43,576 nucleotides of DNA from Nocardiopsis sp. CNR-923 (lineage in GTDB: Bacteria > Actinomycetota > Actinomycetes > Streptosporangiales > Streptosporangiaceae), in contig NZ_MKKC01000091.1 in NCBI RefSeq assembly GCF_001942255.1, positions 1 through 43,576 on the forward strand. Reading direction: 5' to 3'. Numbering within the stretch: position 1 is the first letter of the stretch; the number at the start of each line of letters is the position of its first letter. A program made the position numbers and the translations under genes. This document shows positions 24,930-33,850 of this stretch, piece after piece. Below the pieces are notes generated by a model that was given only the letters and a program-made list of their open reading frames with translations, was not told where the DNA came from and ran no database searches.

Positions 24930-25436
24930 ATGCGAGCACAGGTAGGTGACCGACTCGTAGTCGAGAGCCCGCGCGCCGACACCCATCGCCGGACCGGGGT
25001 CGTGACCGGGGTGCGCGGATCCAAGGGCGAACCGCCGTACCAGGTGCACTGGCTCGACACCGAAGAGGGCCACGACACCCTCGTGTATCCGGGACCGGAC
25101 GCGCACATCGAGCACACGCCCGGCGCCACGGGCGAACAGGCGGAGGGGGCGAGCAGCATGCAGACGACGAAGCGCTGGGACCTGGACGTCGTCGTGTCGG
25201 AGGAGGCCGAGGGTGAGACCGCCCGCACATGGGCCGAGGTGGGCCTGGTAGCCGACGACGGGACCGCGTTGAGGGGCCACGGCATGGCCCGTAAGCACCC
25301 GGCTGACATGGACGTCCCGGAGATCGGGGAAGAGCTCGCCGTCTCGCGTGCGCTGTCCGACCTCTCGCGCCAGCTCCGGCAGGTGGCGGCCGAGGACATC
25401 AACGAAAACACCGGCACCCCGTGGCGGCCCAGCTGA
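24930..25436 (+). CDS. DUF1918-DUF1876 fusion protein
   Basis: A 168-residue protein joining two small actinobacterial domains. Residues 1-62 (MRAQVGDRLVVESPRADTHR, then GEPPYQVHWLDTEEGHDTLVYPGPDAHIEH) match DUF1918, an SH3-like fold. Residues ~76-160 (MQTTKRWDLDVVVSEEAEG, then TARTWAEVGLVADDGTALRGHGMARKHP ... SRALSDLSRQLRQVAAEDI) match DUF1876, a dsRBD-like fold. The two usually occur as separate short genes. Here the ancestral DUF1876 start is visible as an internal Met at the junction. ATG at 24930 follows GGGGGA; an earlier in-frame ATG at 24900 has no family similarity. Function unknown; regulation or stress roles have been suggested by context only. A hairpin follows the stop. Confidence 0.85.
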   Translation: MRAQVGDRLVVESPRADTHRRTGVVTGVRGSKGEPPYQVHWLDTEEGHDTLVYPGPDAHIEHTPGATGEQAEGASSMQTTKRWDLDVVVSEEAEGETARTWAEVGLVADDGTALRGHGMARKHPADMDVPEIGEELAVSRALSDLSRQLRQVAAEDINENTGTPWRPS

Positions 25437-25460
25437 GCCGACCGCCAGGGCCGCCGCCAG

Positions 25461-25485
25461 GGCCCCCGGCACCCCGCCGGGGGCC
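25461..25485 (+). terminator. hairpin terminator after the DUF1918-DUF1876 gene
   Basis: A perfect 10-base stem (GGCCCCCGGC / GCCGGGGGCC, five-base loop) begins 24 bases after the stop and is followed by TTCG. Confidence 0.7.
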
Positions 25486-25794
25486 TTCGCGCTGGCTCCT
25501 CCTTCGCCGGCGCCTCCGGGAAGACGTGTCAACGGACCCGCCGGTTCGTCTCGCGGGGGCCGGTCCGCCCAGGCGACCGGGAGCCCGGTCGGCGAGCCCC
25601 CGGTCGGAGCGGCCCTGCGCCCGAGCACGGGGTCCGTGCCACGGCCGGAAACCGGCCACGGCGGGGCACCGTCCGCTCCCGTCGCAGGTCACCGGCCAGA
25701 CCGGAAGTGGCCACCCTCACCACGGGCACACCGCACGGGTTGGTCACCTGGATCGGGCAGACTCGGAAGGTCCCCACATACCCAAGGAGACCTG
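25486..25794. other. non-coding stretch upstream of the permease gene
   Basis: About 310 bases with no supported gene. Frames crossing it are low-quality arginine/proline-rich readings. The only clear signal is the AAGGAG ribosome site at the right end, just before the TTG start at 25795. I could not find a convincing promoter pair. Confidence 0.35.
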
Positions 25795-27053
25795 TTGACC
25801 ACCTCCTCCGGAGCTCAGGCCCGACCCGCCCGCGTACTGGGCACCGTCGACGCGGTCGCCATCGGCGCGGGCGCGATGCTCGGCGCCGGGGTGTTCTCCG
25901 TCTTCGCTCCCGCGGTGGTGGGCGCCGGCGCCTGGCTCCCGGTCGCGATCCTCATCGCCGGAGCGGTCGCCTACTGCAACGCCGTCTCCTCGGCCCGACT
26001 GGCGGCCCGCCACCCCCACTCCGGCGGCGCCTACGTCTACGGGCGCGAACGTCTGGGAGACCTGTGGGGCTACCTGGCGGGCTGGTCCTTCGTCGTGGGC
26101 AAGACCGCCTCCTGCGCGGCGATGGCGCTGACGTTCGCCGCCTACACGCTGCCCGGCTGGGACAAGCCCGTGGCCGTGGCCGCCGTCGCGGCGGTCACGG
26201 CGTTGAACTACCGCGGAGTCCAGCGCTCCACGTTCGTGCTCAAGATCCTGGTCGCCCTGGTGTTGGCCGTCCTGCTCGCGGTGGTCGTGGCGATGGGGCT
26301 CAGCGGGCGCCTTCCCGCGGTTCTGGAGGTGGACGGGCTCGGGCCCTGGCCGGGCTCCTTCGGGGTGCTCGGCTCGGCCGGGATGATCTTCTTCGCCTTC
26401 GCGGGGTACGCCCGCGTGGCCACACTGGGCGGCGAGGTCCGGGACCCGGCCACCACCATCCCCCGGGCGATCGCCCTCTCCCTGGGCGGGGTGCTGGCCC
26501 TGTACCTGGTCATCGGAACGGGCGTGCTCATCGTGCTGGGCCGCGAACGGCTCTCCCTCAGCACAGCCCCGCTGGTCGACGCGGTCCAGGTGGCCGGGTT
26601 CCCCGGGTTGGTCCCCCTCGTGGTGGCGGGCGCCGCCGTCGCCAGTCTGGGGGCACTGCTCTCCCTGGTCCTGGGAGTGTCGCGGACCACGGCCGCGATG
26701 GCCGCAGACGGTCACCTGCCCCGTCCCCTGTCCGCCGTCCATGAGCGCTTCGGCGTGCCGCACCGCGCGGAGGTCGCGGTCGGAGCGTGGTCGCCGCTCT
26801 GGTACTGCTGACCGACCTGCGTGGAGCGATCGCCTTCTCGGCCTTCGCCGTCCTGGTCTACTACGCCATCACCAACGCGTCCGCTTTGCGGTTGGGTCCT
26901 GACGAGAACCGACCCCCGCTCCTGGTTCCGGTCGCGGGGCTGGCGGGCTGCGTCGTGCTGGCGTGCAGCCTGCCCCTGCCCGTCGGCGCGACGGGCCTGG
27001 CGGTGCTGGCCGCCGGTGCGGGACTGTGGTGGCTGCGTGATCAGCGGCGGTGA
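25795..27053 (+). CDS. APC-superfamily amino-acid permease (frameshift near 26790)
   Basis: An inner-membrane amino-acid/polyamine/organocation transporter of about 419 residues with roughly 12 spans. The first helix region, VLGTVDAVAIGAGAMLGAGVFSVFAPAVVGAG, has the GAMLGAGVF substrate-binding break typical of the family. Later are NAVSSARLAARHPHSGGAYVYGRERLGDLWGYLAGW, FFAFAGYARVATLGGEVRDPATTIPRAI (conserved loop) and VLGVSRTTAAMAADGHLPRPLSAVHERFGVPHRAEV. Near 26790 the frame shifts to VVAALVLLTDLRGAIAFSAFAVLVYYAITNASALRL and ends at 27053. The start is TTG at 25795 because AAGGAG lies five bases upstream and no ATG or GTG is suitably placed. The 3' end overlaps the convergent Nudix gene by 13 bases. 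Substrate unknown. Confidence 0.88.
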
Positions 27054-27829
27054 GGCGAACGCCGGGGTCGGCGCAGGAGGAACTCCAGACCGCGCTGCGC
27101 CGTTCTCGACAGCCTCAGTCCGGCCAGTTCCTCGGGGGTGAACCAGGCACAGTCGGCCGTCGAGCCGCAGGTCTCGGTCACGGTCGGCTCGGTCGGGGAG
27201 GCCACGTGCAGGTGGGAGAACACCCACACCGCGTGGATCTCCGGTTCGCCGGGGCGATTGCGGCGGTGGCTGGAGACGGCGATCAGCTCGCCGACGACGC
27301 CCTCCTGCCCGGTCTCCTCGATCACCTCGCGCCGCAGGGCCCGGCGAACGTCCTCTCCGACGTCCACCCCGCCCCCGGGCAGGTGCCAGGTGCCCGCGCC
27401 GGGAAAGCCCTCGGCGATCAGGCTCAACAGCACGCGCCCCGCGGGGTCGGTGACCATGCCGTAGGAGGCCACACGGCTCAGCCGTGGCCCCTGACCGGCG
27501 TGCTCCTCCTCGGGCGCCAGCTGGGCGGCGCGGGGGCTCGGTCCGCCGGGCGGGAGCACGGTGGGCCACTCGCGGACGGCGTCGGGCACGGCGAAGACCA
27601 CGCGGTCGATCTGCATGAGGTGGCCCGCCGGAGTGGACGCGGGTTCGGACACCACGTCCACCGCGACCAGGGGGGTGTCCTCGGGCAACCCGCCGAGCGT
27701 GCGGGCGGCCGTCACGGGGTCCTCCCCGAACAGCAGGCGCCGCCCGCTGATGGTCGGGCCGGTCGGCCCGTGGTGGACCAGGTGCACGGTGACGCGGCGG
27801 GTCGCTCCGCCTCGGGGGGCGCGGGTCAC
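27041..27829 (-). CDS. Nudix hydrolase with N-terminal extension
   Basis: A 262-residue protein. The Nudix domain lies in the C-terminal half: VASYGMVTDPAGRVLLSLIAEGFPGAGTWHLPGGGVDVGEDVRRALRREVIEETGQ, with a complete Nudix box (GX5EX7REUXEEXGU) at ~152-174. It then continues IHAVWVFSHLHVA and CAWFTPEELAGLRLS. Such enzymes cleave nucleoside diphosphates linked to another group; the substrate is not evident. The N-terminal ~115 residues (RRVTVHLVHHGPTGP...) do not resemble a domain I know. GTG at 27829 overlaps the stop of the upstream HAD gene by four bases (GTGA), so the two are coupled. Confidence 0.87.
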   Translation of the reverse strand: MTRAPRGGATRRVTVHLVHHGPTGPTISGRRLLFGEDPVTAARTLGGLPEDTPLVAVDVVSEPASTPAGHLMQIDRVVFAVPDAVREWPTVLPPGGPSPRAAQLAPEEEHAGQGPRLSRVASYGMVTDPAGRVLLSLIAEGFPGAGTWHLPGGGVDVGEDVRRALRREVIEETGQEGVVGELIAVSSHRRNRPGEPEIHAVWVFSHLHVASPTEPTVTETCGSTADCAWFTPEELAGLRLSRTAQRGLEFLLRRPRRSPHRR

Positions 27830-28558
27830 AGCGCCCCCGAGGCCGCCGCGCTCGGCAGCCCCACGAGCTGGAGGAGTTCGTCGAGGCCGGCGATCGTGGT
27901 GACGCCGTCCAGCCGCTGACGGCCCTGGCGGTCGATCATGATCGGGCTCATGCGCGCGGCCACGGCGCCCACGCCGTCGGACTGGATCTGGTCGCCGACG
28001 TGCCAGCAGGCGCGCGGGTCGACGCCCAGGCGCTGTGCGGCGGCCTCGAAGATCCGCGGGTCGGGCTTGCCCGCGCGACCGAGTCGGCGCACACGACGGT
28101 GTGGAAGTACGGGGTCAGCTCCAGGGCCTGCATCTTGGCGTGCTGGAGGGCCTCCACGCCGTTGGTGATCACCGCGAGGCGGTACCCGGCCGAGGCCAGG
28201 GCGTGAGCGCGGGAACGGTGTCGGGGAAGACATGCCACCCGGAGCGGTGGGCATCGAGGTAGAGACGGTACAGCTCGTCGCAGTGCTGGTCGGCGATGTC
28301 GGCGTGCCCGGCCTGGACCGCCAGGGCGCGGACGCGCTCACGGCGCTGCTGCTCCAGGCTCAGTCCCCCGCGCAGGTAGGCGCCGAAGGAGATCTCCGTC
28401 TGCACGTCCCAGAGGGAGCGTGCCGCGGCGAAGTCCGGGTGTCCGAGCCGGTCCATGACCGCGCGCAGTCCGGTGGACGACGCGGCGTTGTCGTCGATGA
28501 GTGTGTCGTCCAGGTCGAAGCAGATCGCGGTGGGGGCCGCAGCGGGTATGTTCGGCAT
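27826..28558 (-). CDS. HAD-family phosphatase (two frameshifts)
   Basis: A haloacid-dehalogenase-type hydrolase of about 244 residues. Motif I is AICFDLDDTLIDDNAASS near the N-terminus (nucleophile Asp and acid/base Asp). A helical cap follows (LRAVMDRLGHPDFAAARSLW ... LYRLYLDAHRSGWHVFPDTV). Near 28210 the frame changes to ASAGYRLAVITNGVEALQHAKMQAL (motif II, TNG). Near 28085 it changes again to GKPDPRIFEAAAQRLGVDPRACWHVGDQIQSDGVGAVAA (motif III Lys and motif IV acids). It resembles phosphoglycolate-phosphatase or YjjG-like nucleotidases. It starts with ATG at 28558 behind GAGGAA and is coupled to the Nudix gene, which suggests a shared nucleotide house-cleaning role (inference). Confidence 0.85.
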
Positions 28559-28700
28559 CGTTCCTCAACTGAATGGGCAGAACAAAACATGCCAACGCTA
28601 ACCCGTGGACAAGACGGAAAAGGTGTAAACCCCGCCTAAAGGGATGTGGTCAGAATCACTGTACGCAGTGTGTCCTCACGTCTCCCCTGAGGTCAGAGCG

Positions 28701-29648
28701 CTATGGAAGACGCTGGAACCACAGGAGTGATGTCACAGCGGTGGCCGTGCCGAGCAGAATCGCAATCAACACGAAACGCGTCACGATCTCCTCATGGACC
28801 CACTCGGTGCCCAGGGAGGAACCGATGTCCTCGTACACTTCGTTGAGTTCGGTCTCGCTCTCGGCCTCGTAGTAGTGGCCCTCGGTGTCCTGCGCCAGCT
28901 CCATCAGCGCTTCCCGGTCGATGTCGGCCGGAACCCGGTAGCCGTCGATCTCGATCATCGCCGCACCGCTGCCGAACGCGATCGTCGACACCGGAACCTC
29001 GGCCGCGGCCGCCGCGGCCGAGGCCTCCTCGATCGCCCGACCGCTGGTGTTCTCCCCGTCCGACAGGAGCACGATCGCCGACGGCGGCGGATCCTCCCGC
29101 GCCTCCTCGTCGAAGCCCCGGATCGCCTCCAGCGAGGCGAACACCCCCTCACCGATGGCCGTGCCCGGTCCCAGCCGCAGGTTCTCGATCGACCCGACCA
29201 CCGCCTGGTGGTCCTGCGTGGGGGAGGCGACCACCGTCGCCGCGGACGAGAAGGACACCAGTCCCACGTTGAACCGGTCGGGCAGGGTCTCCACGAACCC
29301 CTGCGCCGACTCCTTGGCCGCGTTGAGCCGGTCGGGTTCGATGTCGGTGGCGGCCATCGACAGCGACACGTCCACCGCCACGACGATCGTGGCCCGCTCC
29401 CGGGGCGCCTCCACGGGCATGGCCGGCAGCGCCAGTGAGGAGATCAGCACGGCCAGCGTCGACATGAACAGCGCGGCGGGCACGTGGCGGCGCGCGTCCG
29501 GCCGGTTCGGCGCCACCTGGTCCAGCAGGGCGAGGTTGGTGAACCTGGCCGCGTACCTGCGCCGCCGGGTCTGGGCGAACACGTAGGCGCCCACGAGGAC
29601 CAGCAGGGTCAGCAGCCACCACAGCCGCTGCGGTTCGAGGAAGGTCAT
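28701..29648 (-). CDS. VWA-domain membrane protein (BatA-like)
   Basis: A 315-residue protein with two N-terminal membrane spans (LWWLLTLLVLVGAYVFAQ and VPAALFMSTLAVLISSLAL), a von Willebrand A domain starting ATIVVAVDVSLSMAATDIEPDRL (MIDAS DxSxS), then GLVSFSSAATVVASPTQD and AIVLLSDGENTSGRAI, and a C-terminal span (FVLIAILLGTATAVTSLLWF). This is the BatA/BatB-like component of MoxR-DUF58-VWA systems, which are thought to act as chaperones or metal-insertion machinery at the membrane. I take ATG at 29648 (MTFLEPQRLWW); an upstream GTG/ATG adds nine residues. It is the last gene of the operon. Confidence 0.88.
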   Translation of the reverse strand: MTFLEPQRLWWLLTLLVLVGAYVFAQTRRRRYAARFTNLALLDQVAPNRPDARRHVPAALFMSTLAVLISSLALPAMPVEAPRERATIVVAVDVSLSMAATDIEPDRLNAAKESAQGFVETLPDRFNVGLVSFSSAATVVASPTQDHQAVVGSIENLRLGPGTAIGEGVFASLEAIRGFDEEAREDPPPSAIVLLSDGENTSGRAIEEASAAAAAAEVPVSTIAFGSGAAMIEIDGYRVPADIDREALMELAQDTEGHYYEAESETELNEVYEDIGSSLGTEWVHEEIVTRFVLIAILLGTATAVTSLLWFQRLP

Positions 29649-29702
29649 CGAACTCTTGGGGCGGACTCCGGCCATCAGGCCGGGGAGGAAGCCCCTTCCT
29701 CC

Positions 29703-29896
29703 TTACTGTGTGGTGTCGGCGTGGCCGTCGGATCGCGCGAGCAGCTGGACGCGCCAGTGGTGGATGCCCCGGGCCGCGGTGGTGTCGAACCTACCGGCGG
29801 CGCTCAAGTCCACCCGCCCCGCGTAGGTGCCCGCCTGCTCTCCGGTGGCCGCGTCCGCTCGGACGAGGTCGCGTAGTCGACCTCCTGCGTGGTCAT
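29703..29896 (-). CDS. small gene between DUF58 and VWA, frameshifted, unknown
   Basis: The ATG at 29896 overlaps the DUF58 stop by four bases (ATGA) and reads MTTQEVDYA. A frame change just after this gives DLVRADAATGEQAGTYAGRV, then DLSAAGRFDTTAARGIHHWRVQLLARSDGHADTTQ, ending at TAA 29703-29705, for about 64 residues. The codon use of this frame (G/C third positions) supports it. I do not recognise the protein. The tail could instead be what is left of a longer operon member, as other actinobacterial versions carry an extra membrane gene at this spot (general memory). Confidence 0.4.
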
Positions 29897-30870
29897 CGGG
29901 GGGTCCCCGGGGTGTGGCGCGCCAGGTGGTGGGCGGTCCGGCGCTGGTGGATGACGAACCGCGCCGTGTCCAGGACCCAGTCCCGGTCCGTCCGCAGCAC
30001 GAGATGGTGGACCCCGCACCGCCGCAGGGCCGCGCGGATCGCCTCCCTCTGGGCGTGTGCGGCCCGACGGTACCGTTCGCTGACCGTGCGCGTCAGCCGC
30101 ATCTGGCGTACGCGTCCGGTACGCGGATCCCGCAGGGTCACGTTCCCGATCGGCGGCACCTCCAACTCCCGGGGGTCGATCACCTCGACCACCAGCACCT
30201 GGTTCCGGGAGGCCATCAGGCGCAGCGGCCGTTCCCAGGGGACCGGCTCTCCGGTGACCGGGGTGTCCAGGAAGTCGGAGATGACCACGCGCAGGCCGCG
30301 CCGCCGACGGGTGCGGACCAGGTCGGCGCACGCGTCGGCCAGTGTCGCCTGGTGGGCGGCCGGATGCTCCGCGTCCCCGGTGGGGGCCGCCGCCACCGTC
30401 GCCAGCAACGACAGCAGCGCCTCCTTGCCGGACCGGGCGGGCCAGCGGCGGACCGTGCCCCGGTGCAGGAAGTGCGCGCCGAACCGGTCGCCGACACGCT
30501 GGGTGAGCAGGTTGGCGGCGACCAGCGCGCCCACCGCCACCTCCCGTTTGGGGCGTAGGCCCGTGCCGAAGTCCATGCTCGGCGACAGGTCCAGCAGCGT
30601 CCAGCTCTCCAGTTCCCGGTCGGCGACCAGGTCGCGCACGTGCGGGGTGTCGGTCCGCGCGGTCACCGCCCAGTCCATGCGCCGCACGTCGTCCTCGCCG
30701 GGCCGGTACAGCCGTGCCTCGGCCGCCTCGGAGCCGGGGCCGAGCCGCAGCCCGAGGTGCTCGCCGTGCAGCAGTCCCTCCAGCCGGTGCACGATCCGCA
30801 GGTCCAGGCGGCGCAGCGCGGCGCGCAGCCGCGGGTCGGTGCCGATGACCGGTTCGGACACGGTCCTCAC
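29893..30870 (-). CDS. DUF58-domain protein of the MoxR operon
   Basis: A 325-residue cytosolic protein. The DUF58 signature is clear: HGEHLGLRLGPGSEAAEARLYRPGEDDVRRMDWAVTARTDTPHVRDLVADRELESWTLLDLSPSMDFGTG. The last part is a VWA-like strand with DLSPSMDF. The C-terminal half (GLRVVISDFLDTPV, NQVLVVEVIDPRELEVPPIGNVTL) completes the family fold. DUF58 proteins work with MoxR AAA+ ATPases and VWA proteins. GTG at 30870 overlaps a TGA used by moxR (GTGA), and its own stop overlaps the next small gene. Confidence 0.9.
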   Translation of the reverse strand: MRTVSEPVIGTDPRLRAALRRLDLRIVHRLEGLLHGEHLGLRLGPGSEAAEARLYRPGEDDVRRMDWAVTARTDTPHVRDLVADRELESWTLLDLSPSMDFGTGLRPKREVAVGALVAANLLTQRVGDRFGAHFLHRGTVRRWPARSGKEALLSLLATVAAAPTGDAEHPAAHQATLADACADLVRTRRRRGLRVVISDFLDTPVTGEPVPWERPLRLMASRNQVLVVEVIDPRELEVPPIGNVTLRDPRTGRVRQMRLTRTVSERYRRAAHAQREAIRAALRRCGVHHLVLRTDRDWVLDTARFVIHQRRTAHHLARHTPGTPR

Positions 30871-31931
30871 CTCGCGCGGCGAGGGAGGCGGACTCTCCGC
30901 TGGGCGGTTCGTCCCAGATCACCCGTGGCGCCAGCACCGTGGACAGGATGCGGTCGACGACCTGTTCGGGGGTGATCCCGTCGGCCAGGGCGTCGAAGGT
31001 CAGGACGAGGCGGTGGGCGATGACGTCGCGGGCCAGTACCCGCACGTCGTCGGGGAGCACGTAGTCGCGTCCGCGAAGGACGGCCAGGGCCCGGGCGGCG
31101 GCGACCAGCCCGAGGGTTGCGCGCGGCTGGCGCCGACCTCCAGGACGTTGTGCAGATCCGGCATCTGGTGCTTCTCCGGCTCGCGGGTGGCCATGACCAG
31201 GCGCACGACGTAGTCCGCGATGAGCTGGTGGACGTGCACGCGCTCGGCGTCGGCCTGGAGCTCTCCGAGGGTGACCGGGTCGAGCACCTGGTGGGCGGTG
31301 GGCGGTGTGGTGCTCATGCGCCGCAGGATCTCCATCTCCTCGTGCGCGCGCGGGTGGCCGACGTTCACCTTCATCAGGAAGCGGTCGCGCTGCGCCTCGG
31401 GGAGGGGGTAGACGCCTCGGACTCCACGGGGTTCTGTGTGGCGATGACGATGAACGGGGAGGGCAGGGGGTAGGTGGTGCCGCCGAGTGAGACCTGCCGT
31501 TCGGCCATCACCTCCAGGAGGGCGGACTGCACCTTGGCGGGTGCGCGGTTGATCTCGTCGGCGAGGACGAAGTTGGCGAAGACCGGGCCGAGTTCGACGT
31601 CGAACTGCTCGGTGGAGGGGTGGTAGATCCGGGTGCCCACGATGTCGGACGGCACCAGGTCGGGCGTGAACTGGATTCGGGCGAAGGAGCCGCCGGTGAC
31701 CTTGGCCAGGGTGGAGACCGCCAGGGTCTTGGCGATGCCCGGCACACCCTCGATCAGGCAGTGGCCCTTGGCGACCAGGGCGATGAGGGACCGCTCCACC
31801 ATGCGTTCCTGGCCGACGATGACCGTGGACACCTCGTGGAGCGCCGCCCGCAGCAGCCTGGTGGGCTCTCCCGGGGCACTGTCCGGGCCAGGGTAGGGCG
31901 CGGCGCCGCTTCCGGGTGAGTTCTCTGACAT
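30867..31931 (-). CDS. moxR: MoxR-family AAA+ ATPase (about three frameshifts)
   Basis: A chaperone-like ATPase of about 350 residues. Walker A is LIEGVPGIAKTLAVSTLAK and Walker B is FVLADEINRAPAKVQSALLEVM; sensor 1 is FIVIATQNPVESE. Near 31415 the frame changes to GVYPLPEAQRDRFLMKVNVGHP. Near 31120 it changes again to the C-terminal helical domain (RGRDYVLPDDVRVLARDVIAHRLVLTF). In that frame the reading would run on through DUF58, so a third indel near 30880-30910 is likely and the natural stop is probably the TGA at 30867-30869, which overlaps the DUF58 GTG. ATG at 31931 (MSENSPGSG) has GGCGGAAG upstream. It heads the minus-strand operon and is divergent from the kinase-like gene. Confidence 0.88.
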
Positions 31932-32081
31932 CTTCCGCCTTCCCGACAGGACGCCCCCGCGTGCGGCGACGAATAGGGTGTGGATCACCTGCCTGTGGCG
32001 ACATTACCTGCTTCGGCCGCCGCGGTCGGGGACACGGCGTCGGCGGGCGTGCGGCGCCGCACCGCCGGAAGGGGGCGTGAC

Positions 32082-32803
32082 ATGGAGGTTCCCACCAGGG
32101 GCCTGCGCGAGGGCGATCCTCGTCAGTTGGGTGGGTTCCGGTTGGTCGGCAGAGCGCGCGAGTCCGCACTCGGCGTGGTCTACCTGGGGCGGGACGCCTC
32201 CGGGGCCGAGGCGAGTGTGGTGGTGCTCAACTCCGCGGCCGGCGGGGACCACGAGGCGCGGGAGCGGTTCGCGCGGGCCGTCCACGAGCGGGACGACGTG
32301 TTGGCGGCGCGGACGCGTGGCCGGTCGGCGTTGTGGGTGGCGCTTCCGGCCGACGCCGACGGCGCGGGGGAGGTGTTGGACCGGACCGCCCGCGGCGGCC
32401 CGGTCGTGGAGAACGGCCCCGTGGTGCAGCCGTACTGGGCGTGGGAGCGGCGCGGCTCGGTGGTGCGGTGGGCGCCCTGGCACGGCCGTCGGGACAGCGC
32501 GGTCGCGCCGGGGAGGGCAGTTGGTGGATGGCGGCGGTCCTGGGGCTGGTCCTGGTGTTGCTGTTGCTCCTGGGGGCGGGGGTGATCTGGTGGATGTCGA
32601 GGTTTCCGCGTCCGGAGATCCCCGTGCCGGGGCAGCCGGTGGAGATCGAGCAGGAGGAGTCCGAACCGGCGGCCGAGCCCACCTCGGGGGAGGAGGACGG
32701 CGAGGGGTCCTCGCCCCGGCCGGACGAGGAGGAACCCGCCATCCCCGCTCCCACTCCGGAGGGGGATGGCGAACTGGAGGGCGATCCGGAGGACAACCTG
32801 TAG
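32082..32803 (+). CDS. kinase-N-lobe-like protein with one membrane span (frameshift near 32515)
   Basis: About 240 residues. Residues 15-45 (LGGFRLVGRARESALGVVYLGRDASGAEASVVVLN) align with the first two strands of actinobacterial Ser/Thr kinases, whose consensus is GxGxxGxVYLGR...AVKVL. Here the glycine loop is degenerate and the VAIK-type Lys is absent. No HRD or DFG motif follows, so it cannot be an ordinary kinase. Near 32515 the frame shifts and gives a strong span, MAAVLGLVLVLLLLLGAGVIWWM, then an acidic tail (IEQEESEPAAEPTSGEEDGEG...) ending at 32803. ATG at 32082 is behind GGAAGGGG. Its promoter region is shared with moxR, which suggests a link to that operon. Confidence 0.65.
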
Positions 32804-33106
32804 CGGACGGCGGGTGGCCCCGGAGTTGGAGTGGATCCTCTCCGATCGACTTAGAAATCTACGGTGTAAAGGTGGCGGGTGTGGTTCCACCAACCCCCTG
32901 AAACCAGAATCGCGCGGCTACGCCGCCCGCCCCTCCTCACCTTGGCCGGGCGTGTCGGCACCCGACTGCCCGTGACCTAGAACGTGTTCAGCGTCGCGTA
33001 AGACGCCTCGCGGGGCTGTTGGTGACAGACAGTCGGGGGTGAGTGATCGCGGGCCGGACCTCGACTCCGTCGGGGGACACCGACACCGCGACGACCTCGG
33101 CAACGG
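32804..33106. other. intergenic region with an AT-richer block
   Basis: About 300 bases between converging genes. Positions ~32841-32912 are clearly less GC-rich than the rest of the window (for example CTTAGAAATCTACGGTGTAAA) and contain GTGGTTCCAC, a tiny inverted repeat within GGTGTGGTTCCACCAACC. I considered a tRNA but no cloverleaf fits. No open frame is convincing. The block may be a remnant of an inserted element. Confidence 0.35.
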
Positions 33107-33850
33107 TCAGTGCGTGCCGGCGATGTGGGCCAGGAGGAGCGGGTTGACCACGTCCGCGTTGACCTCCGGCAGCCAGTGGGGGGCGCCTTCCAGGGGGACG
33201 AAGCGGTACGACGCCTTGACGTACTCCGCGGTGAGCTCGGCCGTTTCGCGGGCGAACCCCTTGTCCGCGGTGCCCCACAGATAGAGGGTGGGCACGGTGA
33301 TCTCACCGCCGGGCGCCTGGAGGTCCTCACCGAGGGCCCGGTACCAGTTGAGTCCGCCGGTGAGCGCGCCCTCGGCGAATCTGCGAACGTTGGACTGGGT
33401 CTGCTGCTCGGACAGCGCGCCTTGGTACACCGCCCGGAGCCCGGCGCCGCCCTGCGCGAGCAGGCTCTGTTCGGCCACGTGGCCGGGGAGACGGAAGTGC
33501 TGGACGTACTTGGAGCGTTCCTGCTGTTCGCTACTGCTGTTCAGGGCGCGGTAGAGAACCTGGGGGTGCGGCGTGGAGAGCACGGAGAGAGTGTGGAGCC
33601 GCTCCGGGTGGGCTGAGGCCAGTGCCCAGGCGACCATGCCGCCCCAGTCGTGACCGACCAGATGGAAGCGCCGCGGCCTCGTCCCGACCCTCGGCCTCGC
33701 GGCCATGGTCGTGTCCATCGCCCTGGCGGCCCGTCGTTCCCCGTCGCCCTCGGCCGGTTCGGTCGCGGTGGGGACGGCCACCGTGCCGGGCGCCGACGAG
33801 CGCCTGCGAGCCCACGGGCGTCGCCTCCTGAGTGTTCTGTGGGCGTACAC
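33107..33850 (-). pseudogene. alpha/beta hydrolase, N-terminally truncated
   Basis: The recognisable part starts at about 33685 with RRFHLVGHDWGGMVAWALASAHPERL, the nucleophile elbow (GHDWGG, Asp nucleophile) of epoxide-hydrolase/haloalkane-dehalogenase-like enzymes. It continues through a cap region to TVPTLYLWGTADKGF (acid strand) and EGAPHWLPEVNADVVNPLLL (catalytic His). The stop is at 33107. Normal relatives have about 85-90 residues before GHDWGG, including an HGFP oxyanion motif. Here the upstream open frame (to 33850) is arginine/proline-rich with no such motif in any minus-strand frame. The gene has probably lost its 5' end; ATG at 33718 could still start a short protein. Confidence 0.65.

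Noticed and set aside
28559..28700. Possible small gene or RNA upstream of the HAD gene
   Set aside because: A + strand frame from 28573 has no ribosome site and runs into the antisense of the VWA gene. The only pairing is a five-base CACTG/CAGTG stem, too weak to call.
28573..31931. Reading moxR and neighbours as pseudogenes
   Set aside because: All motifs on both sides of every frameshift are intact and the overlaps are preserved, which fits sequencing indels better than decay.
32841..32920. Possible tRNA in the AT-richer block
   Set aside because: A GGTTCCACC-like stretch suggested a T arm, but no acceptor, D or anticodon stems pair around it on either strand.
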